Assembly (NCBI GenBank): GCA_900540375.1
Contig: UQFS01000003.1
Span: 1 to 64,000 of the forward strand
Direction: 5' to 3'
DNA: 64,000 bases
DNA from: an uncultured Prevotella sp.
GTDB taxonomy: Bacteria > Bacteroidota > Bacteroidia > Bacteroidales > Bacteroidaceae
Positions 25,284 to 34,421 of this stretch are shown here, piece by piece; positions within the stretch are counted from its first letter, which is position 1, and the number at the start of each line of letters is the position of its first letter. A program made the position numbers and the translations under genes. The notes under the pieces are model-generated. The model had not been told where the DNA came from. It made no database searches and saw only the letters and a list, made by a program, of their open reading frames with translations.

Positions 25284-28200
25284 TTAGAACTTCATCTTCA
25301 GTCCAAAGGTGTAGATACGCTGCGAGGGATAACGGTAGTTGTCAATGCCCTGCAGGATAACGCTCTGCCCGGCAGCACCGATCTCTGGGTCGTAACCGTC
25401 GTAACCGGTGATGGTGAAGAGGTTGGAGATGTTGCCGTAGACCTGCAGCCAGTCGATGCCGAACGGCTTGAGCCAGCGGTTGGGGAGGTTCCATGCCAGG
25501 CTGAGCGTCTTCAGTCGCAGGTAGGAGCCATTCTCGACAAAGCGGTCGCTGATACGGTTGTTGTCGTTCTGAGAGCTTCCGGCAGCACTGATACGCTGCA
25601 CAGAAGCGGTACCGGCGTTGGAGACATAGACGTTGCTGATGTCGGTTGCCGAACCATTGGGGTCGAGGAGTGCCACTTGGGCATAGTTGCTGACCTTGGA
25701 GATCATGTTGCCGTATTTCTGCGGATCAGTATGTTCCTGGGCGACGAGGTTGTAGATGTCACCGCCCACGCTGCCATTGATAAAGATGGAGAGTTCGAAG
25801 TTCTTCCATGTGATGACATTGTTCAGACCGAAGGTGAAGTCAGGATTCGGGTTACCGATATAGGTACGGTCGGCCTCGGTGATCTTGCCGTCACCGTTGA
25901 TGTCCTCAAAGATATAGTCACCCACCCAGATCTTGTTCTGTGCGATGGGCAGCAGGTTGCCCTGCGAATCGACAGGACGAGCCACTGGCACGCGGTTGCC
26001 GGCAGCGTCGAGCAGGAACTCGCCCCGGTTGTTCTTCTGATAGAAGTCGCTCTCGTTCTTGAACATTCCGATGACCTTATAACCATAGAAACGTCCTACG
26101 GCACCGCCCACGGAGCTGAGGGTATAGGTGTTGGTACCGATGGTACCAGAGATGGTAGAGTTCTCACTGTTCAGTCCCGTCAGCTTGTTGCGGTTGATAG
26201 ACAGCGTGGCTCCTGTGCGCCACTGCCAGTCGTGTTTGTTCAGGTTGACGGTGTTGAGGGTGAACTCGATACCTTTGTTCTGTATGGAACCCGTGTTGAC
26301 CCAAGGTGCCGACATGCCCATGTAGTCGTTGTTGATGACGTATGAAGGCAGTGCGGCCTGCATGAGCAGGTTGTCGGTCTTCTTCAGATAGACGTCAAGG
26401 ATGAACTCAATGCGGTTGTTGAGCACGTTGAGGTCGATACCAGCGTTCCAAGCCTTGGTGCTTTCCCATTTCAGATTGTCATTGGCAAAGTTGGCAGGAT
26501 AGTAGCCTGTGCCCCATGCCGTGGCGGTGTTGGCCATAGTGGCACCATAGGCATAGGAACCTGTACTTTGGTTACCGACGAGACCCCAGCCAAGACGCAG
26601 CTTGAGGTTGTCGACCCACTTGACGTTCTTCATAAACTTCTCGTTGCTCACACGCCAAGCGGCGGCGGCAGAGGGGAACCATCCCCAGCGATGGTTCTTG
26701 CCGAAGCTGGAGCTGCCATCGGCACGGAGCGTTGCTGTGAGGAGGTAACGGTCGAGGAGGTTGTAGTTCAAACGGCCATAGTATGACTCGATGGCCCACT
26801 GTGTGCCGTCGTCACCACTGTTGGTGGCTGTGCTGGCATCACCGACATTGAGCGAGTGAAGGGCGTCAGAGACATAGCCCTTGCGCGATCCGGAGAGGCT
26901 CTCCCAGTTGCCCCACTGTGCTTCATGACCAAGCATCACCTGGAAGTGATTGTGCTTGAAGGGATCGAAGTCATAAGTGGCGTACTGCTTAAACGAGGTG
27001 TATTTGCTGAGGTTCTTCGTGCGGGTACTCAGGCTCTCCACCTTGATGGTGCCATAGGTGTACTCCGGTGTGAAGTAGTAGGTGTTCAACCAGCCACGGT
27101 TGCCGCCGTACTCAATGCGGATATTCAAGCCTTTGATCGGCTTGATGTTGGCGAAGACGTTATAGTCGAGCTGGTAGTTGTTGTTTCGGTTCTCCTTCAT
27201 GTTGGCCTCGTAGACGGGGTTGCTGTAATAGGTATTAAAGGAGTTGACCTGAGGCACGGCATAAGTTCCGTCGGCGTTGTACACAGCGGCGTCGGGGAAC
27301 TGATTGAGGGCGGTCTGTATCATGCTGCCCTCGGAGAAGGTGATTTTCTGGCGTGTATTGGCATAAGCCACGTTGACGCCTACCTGAAGCCACTTCTTCA
27401 GATTGGTATCAAAGTTGGCGCGGAACGAGGCACGGTTGAATCCTGATCCGATACCGATACCGTCCTGATCGAGATAACCGCCACTGAGGGCGTAGTGCAT
27501 ATCCTTGTTGCCACCACTGATGTTGACGTTGTGGTTCTGCATGAAGGCAGTCTGGAAGAGCTCGCGCTGCCAGTCGGTACCGTCGGTGAGCAATTCGGGA
27601 TGCTTGAAGTCCTCACGCTGTCCCCATCCTTGTATGGCTGCACGCACATTGTGGAAGTCAGCATATTGCTTGAGGTTCATCATGTCGAGATATTTCGGCA
27701 TCTGCTGCCATCCGACATATCCGTCGTACTGTATCTGCGCCTTGCCTTCCTGGCCGCGCTTGGTGGTGATGAGTACCACACCATTGCTGGCGCGACTACC
27801 ATAGATGGCCGTTGCGGAAGCGTCCTTGAGCACCTCGATGTTGGTGATGTCCGAGGGGTTAATACCTGAGAGCACGCTGCTGTTGTCGCTGGTCTGTCCG
27901 CTCATGGCGATACCATCGACGACATAGAGCGGCTCGTTGCCGCTGAGCGAGTTGATACCACGTATCTGCACCGAGATGCCGCCACCGGGCGCACCGGAGT
28001 TCTGCATGACCTGCACACCGGCGATACGTCCTTGCATGGCCTGCTCCAATGAGGTGTTCACACCTTCCTTGATGGCTTTTTCGTCGATCGACGACACGGA
28101 ACCGGTGAGGTCGGAACGCTTCATCACACCATAGCCGACGACGACAACCTCATTGAGCTTGCTCACGTCGCTCTGCAGCTTGATGGTGACGCTCGACTTA

Positions 28201-28457
28201 CCGCTGACGTCCATCGTCAGCGTCTTGTAGCCTACGTAGGATACCTGAATGGTGTTCTTACCCTTGGGCAGTTGAAGGGTGAAACCGCCATTCAAGTCTG
28301 TGGCAGTACCACTGCCTGTTCCCATAACCTTGACAGTGGCTCCGATAATGGTCTCATCAGGATTGTCGGCATCGACAACGGTTCCCGTCAGAGAACGTTG
28401 CGCATAGAGCTGACACGTGGCGATGAGGGCCATAAAAAGAATGATGACCTTTTTCAT
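25284..28457 (-). CDS. SusC-family TonB-dependent outer membrane transporter
   Basis: A 1057-residue TonB-dependent transporter. Signal peptide ending CQLYAQ; a carboxypeptidase-regulatory-like N-terminal domain (SLTGTVVDADNPDETIIGATV); TonB-box region NEVVVVGYGVMKRSDLTGSV; plug domain to about residue 230 with the SusC signature VYGSR-like AIYGSRASNGVVLITTKRG; then a 22-strand barrel ending GLKMKF. It imports large oligosaccharides with SusD as lid, powered by TonB-ExbBD. First gene of susC-susD-SGBP-GH5. No sigma/anti-sigma pair or hybrid two-component regulator lies next to it; the AraC gene at 37 kb is the only local regulator seen. Confidence 0.97.
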   Translation of the reverse strand: MKKVIILFMALIATCQLYAQRSLTGTVVDADNPDETIIGATVKVMGTGSGTATDLNGGFTLQLPKGKNTIQVSYVGYKTLTMDVSGKSSVTIKLQSDVSKLNEVVVVGYGVMKRSDLTGSVSSIDEKAIKEGVNTSLEQAMQGRIAGVQVMQNSGAPGGGISVQIRGINSLSGNEPLYVVDGIAMSGQTSDNSSVLSGINPSDITNIEVLKDASATAIYGSRASNGVVLITTKRGQEGKAQIQYDGYVGWQQMPKYLDMMNLKQYADFHNVRAAIQGWGQREDFKHPELLTDGTDWQRELFQTAFMQNHNVNISGGNKDMHYALSGGYLDQDGIGIGSGFNRASFRANFDTNLKKWLQVGVNVAYANTRQKITFSEGSMIQTALNQFPDAAVYNADGTYAVPQVNSFNTYYSNPVYEANMKENRNNNYQLDYNVFANIKPIKGLNIRIEYGGNRGWLNTYYFTPEYTYGTIKVESLSTRTKNLSKYTSFKQYATYDFDPFKHNHFQVMLGHEAQWGNWESLSGSRKGYVSDALHSLNVGDASTATNSGDDGTQWAIESYYGRLNYNLLDRYLLTATLRADGSSSFGKNHRWGWFPSAAAAWRVSNEKFMKNVKWVDNLKLRLGWGLVGNQSTGSYAYGATMANTATAWGTGYYPANFANDNLKWESTKAWNAGIDLNVLNNRIEFILDVYLKKTDNLLMQAALPSYVINNDYMGMSAPWVNTGSIQNKGIEFTLNTVNLNKHDWQWRTGATLSINRNKLTGLNSENSTISGTIGTNTYTLSSVGGAVGRFYGYKVIGMFKNESDFYQKNNRGEFLLDAAGNRVPVARPVDSQGNLLPIAQNKIWVGDYIFEDINGDGKITEADRTYIGNPNPDFTFGLNNVITWKNFELSIFINGSVGGDIYNLVAQEHTDPQKYGNMISKVSNYAQVALLDPNGSATDISNVYVSNAGTASVQRISAAGSSQNDNNRISDRFVENGSYLRLKTLSLAWNLPNRWLKPFGIDWLQVYGNISNLFTITGYDGYDPEIGAAGQSVILQGIDNYRYPSQRIYTFGLKMKF

Positions 28458-28682
28458 GTTGTATAATTGTGACAGTTAGATATACATATTATATATAATG
28501 AGTGCTTCACATCATGCTATTGTCTTTGTTGGAAAAGAAGGCCGTCTCACGACGCCCTTCCCCTCTAAAAAACTACCTATATATTATTATTTACATCCTA
28601 TTGTATGAAACAAAACGATTACTTTGGTAAGAATATGGCCTCTTTCTTCTGTTAAAGGCCATCATAATTGATTGTTGTCAGC

Positions 28683-28704
28683 AGTCCGGCACGTTGTCCG
28701 GACT
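28683..28704 (-). terminator. Weak hairpin after the secreted-protein gene
   Basis: 7-bp arms AGTCCGG/CCGGACT (28683-28689 with 28698-28704), 14 bp after the stop codon at 28718. There is no T-run, so it is tentative. The rest of 28458-28717, upstream of susC, shows an AT-rich ATATTATATATAA stretch near 28490 but no clear promoter. Confidence 0.4.
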
Positions 28705-28717
28705 ACCGTTAAGATGA

Positions 28718-29728
28718 TTATTTCTGCAAATACTTGCGGCCGTTCTGGATGACCACACCCTTGTAAGTCTTGCTCACACGCTGTCCTGCAAGGTTGTAGA
28801 TGGGGGCAGAGGCGGAAGCGGCAGGAGCAACGACACGGCTGATGCCAGTCACCACCTGGTCTGTGGTCTTGCTCGTTGCGTAGACCTTGGTCACGACGAT
28901 GGTCGTCTCGGCGATGTCGCTCTCGCCATACTCGTCTCCATCGGGCTTGTTGAGGTTCTGGTAAGCATACTGCTGGAGGGTCTTCATCTTGGAGATGTCA
29001 CAGGCGTATGTCTTTGCCTCTGTGGTCTCCGGCAGGTCGATGACCATGTCGCCGAGGCTGGCTCCAGCATCGTCAGTGCCCTGGATGGTGATCTTGCCAT
29101 GCCCCTTCACCGAGGCAATCTCGAAGACGAGCGTATTGAAGTCGGACACGTCCTTGTTCAGCCACATCTTATCCCACCCCCAGGACTTGGCGGCCAGGGT
29201 GTGCGTGCCGCCCGTAGCATCAAGAACGGTCTGCTTCTCTATCTTGTCGGCCTCAGCCTTGGCAGCCTCGTACTCCTCCTCAGAGGCGAAGTAAGCCTCC
29301 TTGACCACGAGGGTGCCCGCGGTGTTCTGGTTCTGGAAGGCGATGGAGTTGATGGTGTTGGAATGAGTGGCATCCAAAGGCACGGCAATCAGCCCGCCTG
29401 CCGCATTGACAGAGGCCGACACGGTCGTGTTGTAATAGTTGGGTCCCCACTGCCCATCGGTGCCGTCGGGATTGTATTGGGCGATGACGTTCACAGCGCC
29501 GCAGGTACCGCCGCTGTAGACGACCAACACGTATTTATAGGTACTTTTGTCGGCATAGACAGTTTTGCCAGCATCGTCAGTAGTGGAATAGGTGATTCCT
29601 TTCCATTGCCATGCACCTGTGAAAGTAATGGTGCCATCGGTAGCAACCGGCGACAGGTCGATGGCCTCCTTGGCATTCACCGTGACAGCCATCAAGGCTA
29701 CTGCGATCAGAGTAAAAAGCTTCTTCAT
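28718..29728 (-). CDS. Secreted protein with conserved C-terminal tail, function unknown
   Basis: A 336-residue exported protein: the ATG at 29728 gives a signal peptide MKKLFTLIAVALMAVTVNA. Two beta-rich segments are separated by a charged helix (EEEYEAAKAEADKIEKQ). Segments such as GHGKITIQGTDDAGASLGDMVIDL look like a carbohydrate-binding jelly-roll, and WQWKGITYS and WGWDKMWLN supply aromatic residues. The end (IYNLAGQRV, KGVVIQNGRK) is the same tail as in two other secreted proteins here. It lies upstream of susC on the same strand but 260 bp away and may be separately transcribed. A glycan-binding role is inferred only from context. Confidence 0.75.
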   Translation of the reverse strand: MKKLFTLIAVALMAVTVNAKEAIDLSPVATDGTITFTGAWQWKGITYSTTDDAGKTVYADKSTYKYVLVVYSGGTCGAVNVIAQYNPDGTDGQWGPNYYNTTVSASVNAAGGLIAVPLDATHSNTINSIAFQNQNTAGTLVVKEAYFASEEEYEAAKAEADKIEKQTVLDATGGTHTLAAKSWGWDKMWLNKDVSDFNTLVFEIASVKGHGKITIQGTDDAGASLGDMVIDLPETTEAKTYACDISKMKTLQQYAYQNLNKPDGDEYGESDIAETTIVVTKVYATSKTTDQVVTGISRVVAPAASASAPIYNLAGQRVSKTYKGVVIQNGRKYLQK

Positions 29729-29773
29729 ACACTTCGTTTTTAGTTTGGTTTTATATAATTGATTTAGATGTTG

Positions 29774-29781
29774 CAAAGTTA
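29774..29781 (-). promoter_or_regulatory. Possible -7 box for the secreted-protein gene
   Basis: Minus-strand TAACTTTG, 45 bp upstream of the ATG at 29728. No TTTG at -33. Confidence 0.5.
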
Positions 29782-29937
29782 ACGAATTATTGTGATAAGT
29801 CTATAATACTATATTGTCGAAACTTTATACTTTTATCGCAATATGCAATAAAAACATTATTATACTACCATTACACTATGATATAAACTATAGTTTCACC
29901 TCTTGTTTCGTAGGTTAATGCGCTATTCTTAAAAAGA

Positions 29938-30066
29938 ATGTCACATGGACAATTGTTCCGAGACAGAACGGCTCAGGTGCAGAAGTCCGTGGCTGGACGC
30001 CCCGAAGGCCTCATCAAGTTCTGGAATCAGTTGATGCCAGCGAGCTGGTCAATGCGAGGAACTTGA
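29938..30066 (+). CDS. Possible small protein of 42 residues
   Basis: An ATG at 29938, preceded by AAAAAGA, opens a 42-codon frame ending in TGA. The peptide (start MSHGQLFRDRTAQVQKSVAG, end FWNQLMPASWSMRGT) has balanced composition and is followed 20 bp later by a strong terminator hairpin. It occupies the 1-kb gap between the two arms of the mannan locus. No family is recognised and no promoter is seen, so it could also be the leftover 3' end of a lost gene. Confidence 0.3.
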   Translation: MSHGQLFRDRTAQVQKSVAGRPEGLIKFWNQLMPASWSMRGT

Positions 30067-30085
30067 TTTTGCTGCCTGACAAACA

Positions 30086-30131
30086 ATCGTTCGCTACTTA
30101 GGAAAAGATCTTTCCCTACGTAGCGAACGAT
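30086..30131 (+). terminator. Strong terminator inside the 1-kb gap
   Basis: Perfect 12-bp arms (30086-30097 with 30120-30131) around a partly self-paired loop, followed by CTTTTTCT. It would end a plus-strand transcript for which the only candidate gene is the 42-residue frame. Confidence 0.75.
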
Positions 30132-30153
30132 CTTTTTCTATAGCGTTACAATG

Positions 30154-30285
30154 TTGGGAACCTTGTTTCAACCTCACAAGAACACTACTTTGTCCCCTTG
30201 GGAACACTGCTTCAACCCCACAAGAACACTGCTTTGTCCCCTTGGGAACACTGCTTTGATACCATAAGAACATAGCTCGTCATCA
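30154..30285. repeat. 22-bp tandem repeat array (six units)
   Basis: Six successive 22-bp units: two alternating types, one beginning TTGGGAACACTGCTT (30154, 30198, 30242) and one beginning ACAAGAACACTGCTT (30176, 30220), plus a diverged sixth (30264). The alternate units repeat at 44 bp with few changes. The array starts 22 bp after the hairpin at 30086-30131. The following 30286-30630 shows no convincing gene. Confidence 0.85.
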
Positions 30286-30632
30286 ACGACAATGGAATCG
30301 CGACAGCCTGTTTTCACGATTTTCCTTTGGTCTGCGCCAAGATTCGACGGAGGAGAATCTGGTGCAACGGATATTCACATTGGGGTGATGGTGAGAGGAA
30401 ACAGCAATTCTCTGTATGTTGTTTGAAGCGAGAGAGTAATCCTTATATTGTACAGGCTTCTCCGATGTGTGGTCATTCTTCACCACAAAGGAGAGGAATA
30501 GCCGATCACAGGAAACATCCACAGCACCAATAAAACCTTTGATTCCTGACATATTTTTGCCTATAAGATAAAATAAAGACGAAAGTACGTGTTTATGTCA
30601 AAATTGTATTATTCAGTTTGAAATGAAACCCT

Positions 30633-30640
30633 TATCTTTG
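30633..30640 (+). promoter_or_regulatory. Possible -7 box for the CE7-GH26-GH130 operon
   Basis: TATCTTTG, matching TAnnTTTG, 112 bp before the CE7 start codon. A TTTG lies only 12 bp upstream, which is too close for a standard -33 element. Confidence 0.5.
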
Positions 30641-30676
30641 CAGCAGATTTCAATCTTACAATCAAAACCATTCAAT

Positions 30677-30736
30677 ATGAATGTGGCGGAGGCTGACACT
30701 TTCGTGCTCAATCCTTCCGTCAACCTAATAACATAA
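30677..30736 (+). CDS. Possible 19-residue leader peptide
   Basis: ATG at 30677 followed by 18 codons and TAA, lying wholly within the presumed leader of the CE7 transcript and ending 15 bp before the CE7 ATG. The peptide is ordinary (MNVAEADTFVLNPSVNLIT) with no run of one amino acid, so attenuation is not indicated. It may be chance. Confidence 0.2.
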   Translation: MNVAEADTFVLNPSVNLIT

Positions 30737-30751
30737 AGACAACATCAAAAA

Positions 30752-32035
30752 ATGAAGCGACTTTCCCTTCTCTCGTTGATGATCCTGCTGATCAGCATGA
30801 CAACAGGCGCACAGATCAGAGGCAACAACATTACTGTGACCGTACAGCCCGATCACAACGACTGGAACTATCACGTGGGACAGACTGCACAATTCACAGT
30901 CTCTGTTCTCAAGTCGGGCACGCCACTGCCTAACGCGCAGGTCGACTATGAGGCCGGTCCGGTGATGTACCCTTATATACATAAGAAAGGTGTCACGCTT
31001 AAAGACGGAACAATCCGTCTCAGCGGAAAACTGACCAAGCCCGGCTTCTATCGCGTCAAGGTCACGGCACACGTCGACGGTAAAGACTACGACGGACTGT
31101 GCACAGCGGCCTTTGACCCCGAGAAGCTCGTGCCCGCCACACAATGTCCCGATGACTTCGACGACTTTTGGAGCAAGGCTTTGAAACAAGCCCGTCAATA
31201 CGATCTCGACCCGCACCTCACTCCCCTGCCCGACCGCTCAACCAAAGACGTGAATGTCTACGAGGTGAGTTTTGTCAATGACCGTCCCGGCGGACGCATC
31301 TTCGGCATCCTCAGTGTGCCCGTCAAACCGGGAAAATATCCTGCTCTGCTCCGCGTGCCGGGTGCCGGCGTACGCCCGTACAGCGGTGACATCTACACAG
31401 CCTCGCGCGGTGCCATCACGCTGGAGATCGGTATCCACGGCCTGCCCGTGACTCTGCCGCAGCATGTCTATGACGAGATTTTCCGCGGCGGGCTCGACAA
31501 CTATTGGGATACCAATCTCGACGACCCGGATAAGAACTATTACAAACGTGTCGTCGTCGGTGCCGTACGCTGCATCGATTACATTGCCTCACTGCCTCAA
31601 TGGGACGGCCAGCACCTCGGTGTGACAGGATCGAGCCAGGGCGGTTTCCTCTCGCTCGCCGTAGCTGCTCTCGACAAGCGCGTGAGTTTCATGGGCGCTG
31701 TCCACGACGCGATGTGCGACTACGAGAGCGAATTGAAGGGTGTTGCCGGTGGATGGCCACATTACTTCTATCAGGTCAAAAAACCAAGCGAGGCCCGCAT
31801 CAAAGGAGCCCGCTACTACGACGGCGTCAACTTCGCCCGTCGCGTGACCTGCTCTTGCTGGTTTTCTTTCGGATACAATGACGAGGTGGTGCCACCAACA
31901 TCGTCCTACGGCACTTACAACATCGTGAAAGCGCCCAAGCATCTCAGCGTCTACCAACTCACTGGCCACTATTGGTTCCAGGAGCAGTGGGACGAATGGG
32001 AAGCATGGCTGCTGAAGATGATGGACATCAAATAA
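30752..32035 (+). CDS. CE7-family acetyl (xylan) esterase, exported
   Basis: A 427-residue alpha/beta-hydrolase with a signal peptide ending TTGA. An N-terminal beta domain of about 110 residues precedes the CE7 fold. The triad is visible: Ser295 in VTGSSQGGFL, Asp377 in FGYNDEVVPPT and His406 in LTGHYWFQEQ. CE7 enzymes release acetyl groups from xylo-oligosaccharides, cephalosporin C and other esters. As first gene of the operon with GH26 mannanase 36 bp downstream, it probably deacetylates acetylated mannan or glucomannan. Confidence 0.92.
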   Translation: MKRLSLLSLMILLISMTTGAQIRGNNITVTVQPDHNDWNYHVGQTAQFTVSVLKSGTPLPNAQVDYEAGPVMYPYIHKKGVTLKDGTIRLSGKLTKPGFYRVKVTAHVDGKDYDGLCTAAFDPEKLVPATQCPDDFDDFWSKALKQARQYDLDPHLTPLPDRSTKDVNVYEVSFVNDRPGGRIFGILSVPVKPGKYPALLRVPGAGVRPYSGDIYTASRGAITLEIGIHGLPVTLPQHVYDEIFRGGLDNYWDTNLDDPDKNYYKRVVVGAVRCIDYIASLPQWDGQHLGVTGSSQGGFLSLAVAALDKRVSFMGAVHDAMCDYESELKGVAGGWPHYFYQVKKPSEARIKGARYYDGVNFARRVTCSCWFSFGYNDEVVPPTSSYGTYNIVKAPKHLSVYQLTGHYWFQEQWDEWEAWLLKMMDIK

Positions 32036-32071
32036 TATAGACATATCCTCAAAACACAAAAATATATCATA

Positions 32072-33127
32072 ATGAAGACATCGATCATAACCACATTATT
32101 ATTGGCCCTAGGTCTCAACTGCGCAGCCTCGCCTGCTACCCAACTCATCCGGCGCATGGCAAAACTGCAAAAGACCGGAGTGATGGTAGGCCATCAGGAC
32201 GATCCTGTATATGGCAGCACATGGAAATGGGACAAGGGACGCAGTGACGTGAAGGAGAGTTGCGGCGACTATCCCGCCGTGATGGGCTTTGAGCTCGGCG
32301 ATCTGGAGATGGGAAAAGCCAAGAACCTCGACGGCGTGCCCTTCGACCGTATGCGTCAGGAGATCAAAGCACAGAACCGTCGCGGTGGTATCATGGAGAT
32401 CAGCTGGCATCCCAACAATCCTGTCACCGGCAAGAACGCCTGGGATCCCGAAGGCAAACCGGTCGGAGAAATCCTGCCCGGCGGTAAGCTCTGTAAGGAG
32501 TTTGCCAAGCGCATAAAGCGTGTGGCTCACTTTCTGGCTACCCTGTGCGACGACAAAGGTCAGCCGATTCCCGTCATCTTCCGCCCCTGGCACGAGATGG
32601 GCGGTGGTTGGTTCTGGTGGGGAAAGAACAGTTGCACCACCGAGCAATACAAGCAACTTTATGTCTACACCTATCAGTTTATGAAGCGCCAAGGCCTCAA
32701 CAACCTCGTGTGGGCCTTCTCCCCGAATATGGGCGACGCAAGTCTGGACATCTATTATCCGGGAGATAAATACGTCGATCTGATTGGTGTGGACCTCTAC
32801 GACTTTGAAGGCAGTGCTGAAAACTACACCAAGAACATCGAACGTGAGATGATCCGGTTGACCGAAATGGGCAAGAAACACCAGAAACTCATCGCCCTGA
32901 CAGAGACAGGATCGCAGAAGCTGCCGATCAAAAACTGGTTCACTACGGTGCTTTGGCCTGCCATCAAACCCTATCCGCTCTGCTATGTGCTCTTCTGGCG
33001 CAACGCCTGGGACAAAGAAAAGGAGATCTATGTGCCTTACGCCGGACATCCCGAGGCCAACGACTTTAAGACCTGGGTTGCGGATCCCCGCGTGCTGACC
33101 GTCAAGGACATTGCCGAGGTCAAATAG
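32072..33127 (+). CDS. GH26 endo-beta-mannanase, exported
   Basis: A 351-residue GH26 enzyme that cleaves beta-1,4-mannan. Signal peptide MKTSIITTLLLALGLNCAAS; the start of the barrel is GVMVGHQDDPVYGSTW. The acid/base Glu175 is in FRPWHEMGGGWFWW and the nucleophile Glu278 in IALTETGSQK, both standard for the family. In Bacteroides fragilis a GH26 (ManA) releasing mannobiose is encoded beside a GH130 phosphorylase, a transporter and an epimerase, the same set found here. No lipobox is obvious, although a Cys at position 17 might be lipidated. Confidence 0.95.
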   Translation: MKTSIITTLLLALGLNCAASPATQLIRRMAKLQKTGVMVGHQDDPVYGSTWKWDKGRSDVKESCGDYPAVMGFELGDLEMGKAKNLDGVPFDRMRQEIKAQNRRGGIMEISWHPNNPVTGKNAWDPEGKPVGEILPGGKLCKEFAKRIKRVAHFLATLCDDKGQPIPVIFRPWHEMGGGWFWWGKNSCTTEQYKQLYVYTYQFMKRQGLNNLVWAFSPNMGDASLDIYYPGDKYVDLIGVDLYDFEGSAENYTKNIEREMIRLTEMGKKHQKLIALTETGSQKLPIKNWFTTVLWPAIKPYPLCYVLFWRNAWDKEKEIYVPYAGHPEANDFKTWVADPRVLTVKDIAEVK

Positions 33128-33237
33128 CACACACTGCCTTGCCGGCATCATCATACAGGAATATCCCTCATGAACTTCCTCCGGCAAGAACCCCAACATT
33201 GGAAAATATAATATCAACTGATAAAAACCATTCACAA

Positions 33238-34407
33238 ATGACAGAATTCAAAGATCGCGTCGCCAAGTTGCGTGCACACCATGAAGAATTGCTTACCCGC
33301 AAGAACGAACCCCTGGAATGGGGCAATGGTATCTACACACGTTACAGATACCCTATTCTCACTGCCGGGCACACGCCGCTGGAGTGGCGCTACGACTTCA
33401 ATGAGAAGGATAACCCCTACCTGATGCAGCGCATCATGATGAACGCCGCACTCAATAGCGGCGCCATCAAATGGCATGGCAAATACCTGCTCGTCGTGCG
33501 TGTGGAGGGTGCAGACCGCAAGAGCTTCTTCGCTGTCGCCGAGAGTCCCAACGGTGTAGACAACTTCCGTTTCTGGCCCGACCCCATCACTATGCCCGAG
33601 GATGTGACCCCCGCCACCAACGTCTATGACATGCGTCTCACCGCCCACGAGGACGGATGGATCTACGGTGTGTTCTGCGCTGAGCGTCACGACGACAGCC
33701 AGCCCGGCGATCTGAGCGCCGCAACAGCCACGGCCGGTATCGCACGTACAAAGGACCTCGTCAACTGGGAGCGCCTGCCGGATCTGAAATCCAAGAGCCA
33801 GCAGCGCAATGTCGTGCTGCATCCTGAGTTTGTCGACGGCAAATACGCCTTCTACACACGTCCTCAGGACGGCTTCATCGACGCCGGTTCCGGCGGTGGT
33901 ATCGGCTGGGCGCTTGTCGATGACATCGAGCACGCTGAGGTGAAAGAAGAGAAGATCATCAACCTGCGCCACTACCACACCATCATGGAGGTGAAGAACG
34001 GTGAGGGTCCCCACCCCATCAAGACCCCTCAGGGCTGGCTCCATCTCGCTCACGGTGTACGTGGCTGCGCCAGCGGTCTGCGCTATGTGCTCTACATGTA
34101 CATGACTGCTCTCGACGATCCCACACGCGTTATAGCTCAGCCGGGCGGTTACTTCCTCGTACCTCAGGGCGAAGAGTATATCGGCGACGTGATGAACGTG
34201 GTGTTCGCCAACGGCTGGATCGCTGACGAGGACGGAAAGGTGTTTATCTACTACGCCTCTTCCGACACCCGTATGCACGTAGCCACCTCAACCATCGACA
34301 AGCTCGTGGACTACTGCATGCACACGCCCGCTGACGGCTTCTCCACCGGCAAGAGTGTGGAAACCATCAAGAAGCTCATCGACAAAAACAAAGAAAATCT
34401 GAAATAA
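33238..34407 (+). CDS. GH130 4-O-beta-mannosyl-glucose phosphorylase
   Basis: A 389-residue cytosolic phosphorylase; no signal peptide. The ATG at 33238 (MTEFKDRVAKLRAHHEELL) matches the family N-terminus, while an in-frame TTG at 33139 does not. Five-bladed propeller motifs include GNGIYTRYRYPILTAGHTPLEW, ARTKDLVNWERLPDL and HTIMEVKNGEGPHPIKTPQGWLHLAHGV. Family GH130_1 converts mannosyl-glucose and phosphate to mannose-1-phosphate and glucose. Placement beside GH26, a symporter and an epimerase supports that specificity over mannosyl-GlcNAc activity. Confidence 0.93.
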   Translation: MTEFKDRVAKLRAHHEELLTRKNEPLEWGNGIYTRYRYPILTAGHTPLEWRYDFNEKDNPYLMQRIMMNAALNSGAIKWHGKYLLVVRVEGADRKSFFAVAESPNGVDNFRFWPDPITMPEDVTPATNVYDMRLTAHEDGWIYGVFCAERHDDSQPGDLSAATATAGIARTKDLVNWERLPDLKSKSQQRNVVLHPEFVDGKYAFYTRPQDGFIDAGSGGGIGWALVDDIEHAEVKEEKIINLRHYHTIMEVKNGEGPHPIKTPQGWLHLAHGVRGCASGLRYVLYMYMTALDDPTRVIAQPGGYFLVPQGEEYIGDVMNVVFANGWIADEDGKVFIYYASSDTRMHVATSTIDKLVDYCMHTPADGFSTGKSVETIKKLIDKNKENLK

Positions 34408-34421
34408 ACAATAAGCGACAC

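Noticed and set aside
30283..30552. 89-codon minus-strand frame in the mannan gap
   Set aside because: No domain, no convincing promoter or ribosome site, and composition not clearly coding; left unannotated although a remnant cannot be excluded.
29729..30751. A regulator (hybrid two-component or SusR-like) expected near susC
   Set aside because: The 1-kb gap holds no frame long enough; the only local regulator is the AraC gene at 37028.
33139..33237. Upstream extension of the GH130 gene from a TTG
   Set aside because: The extra residues do not resemble the family; the ATG at 33238 gives the expected length of about 390 residues.
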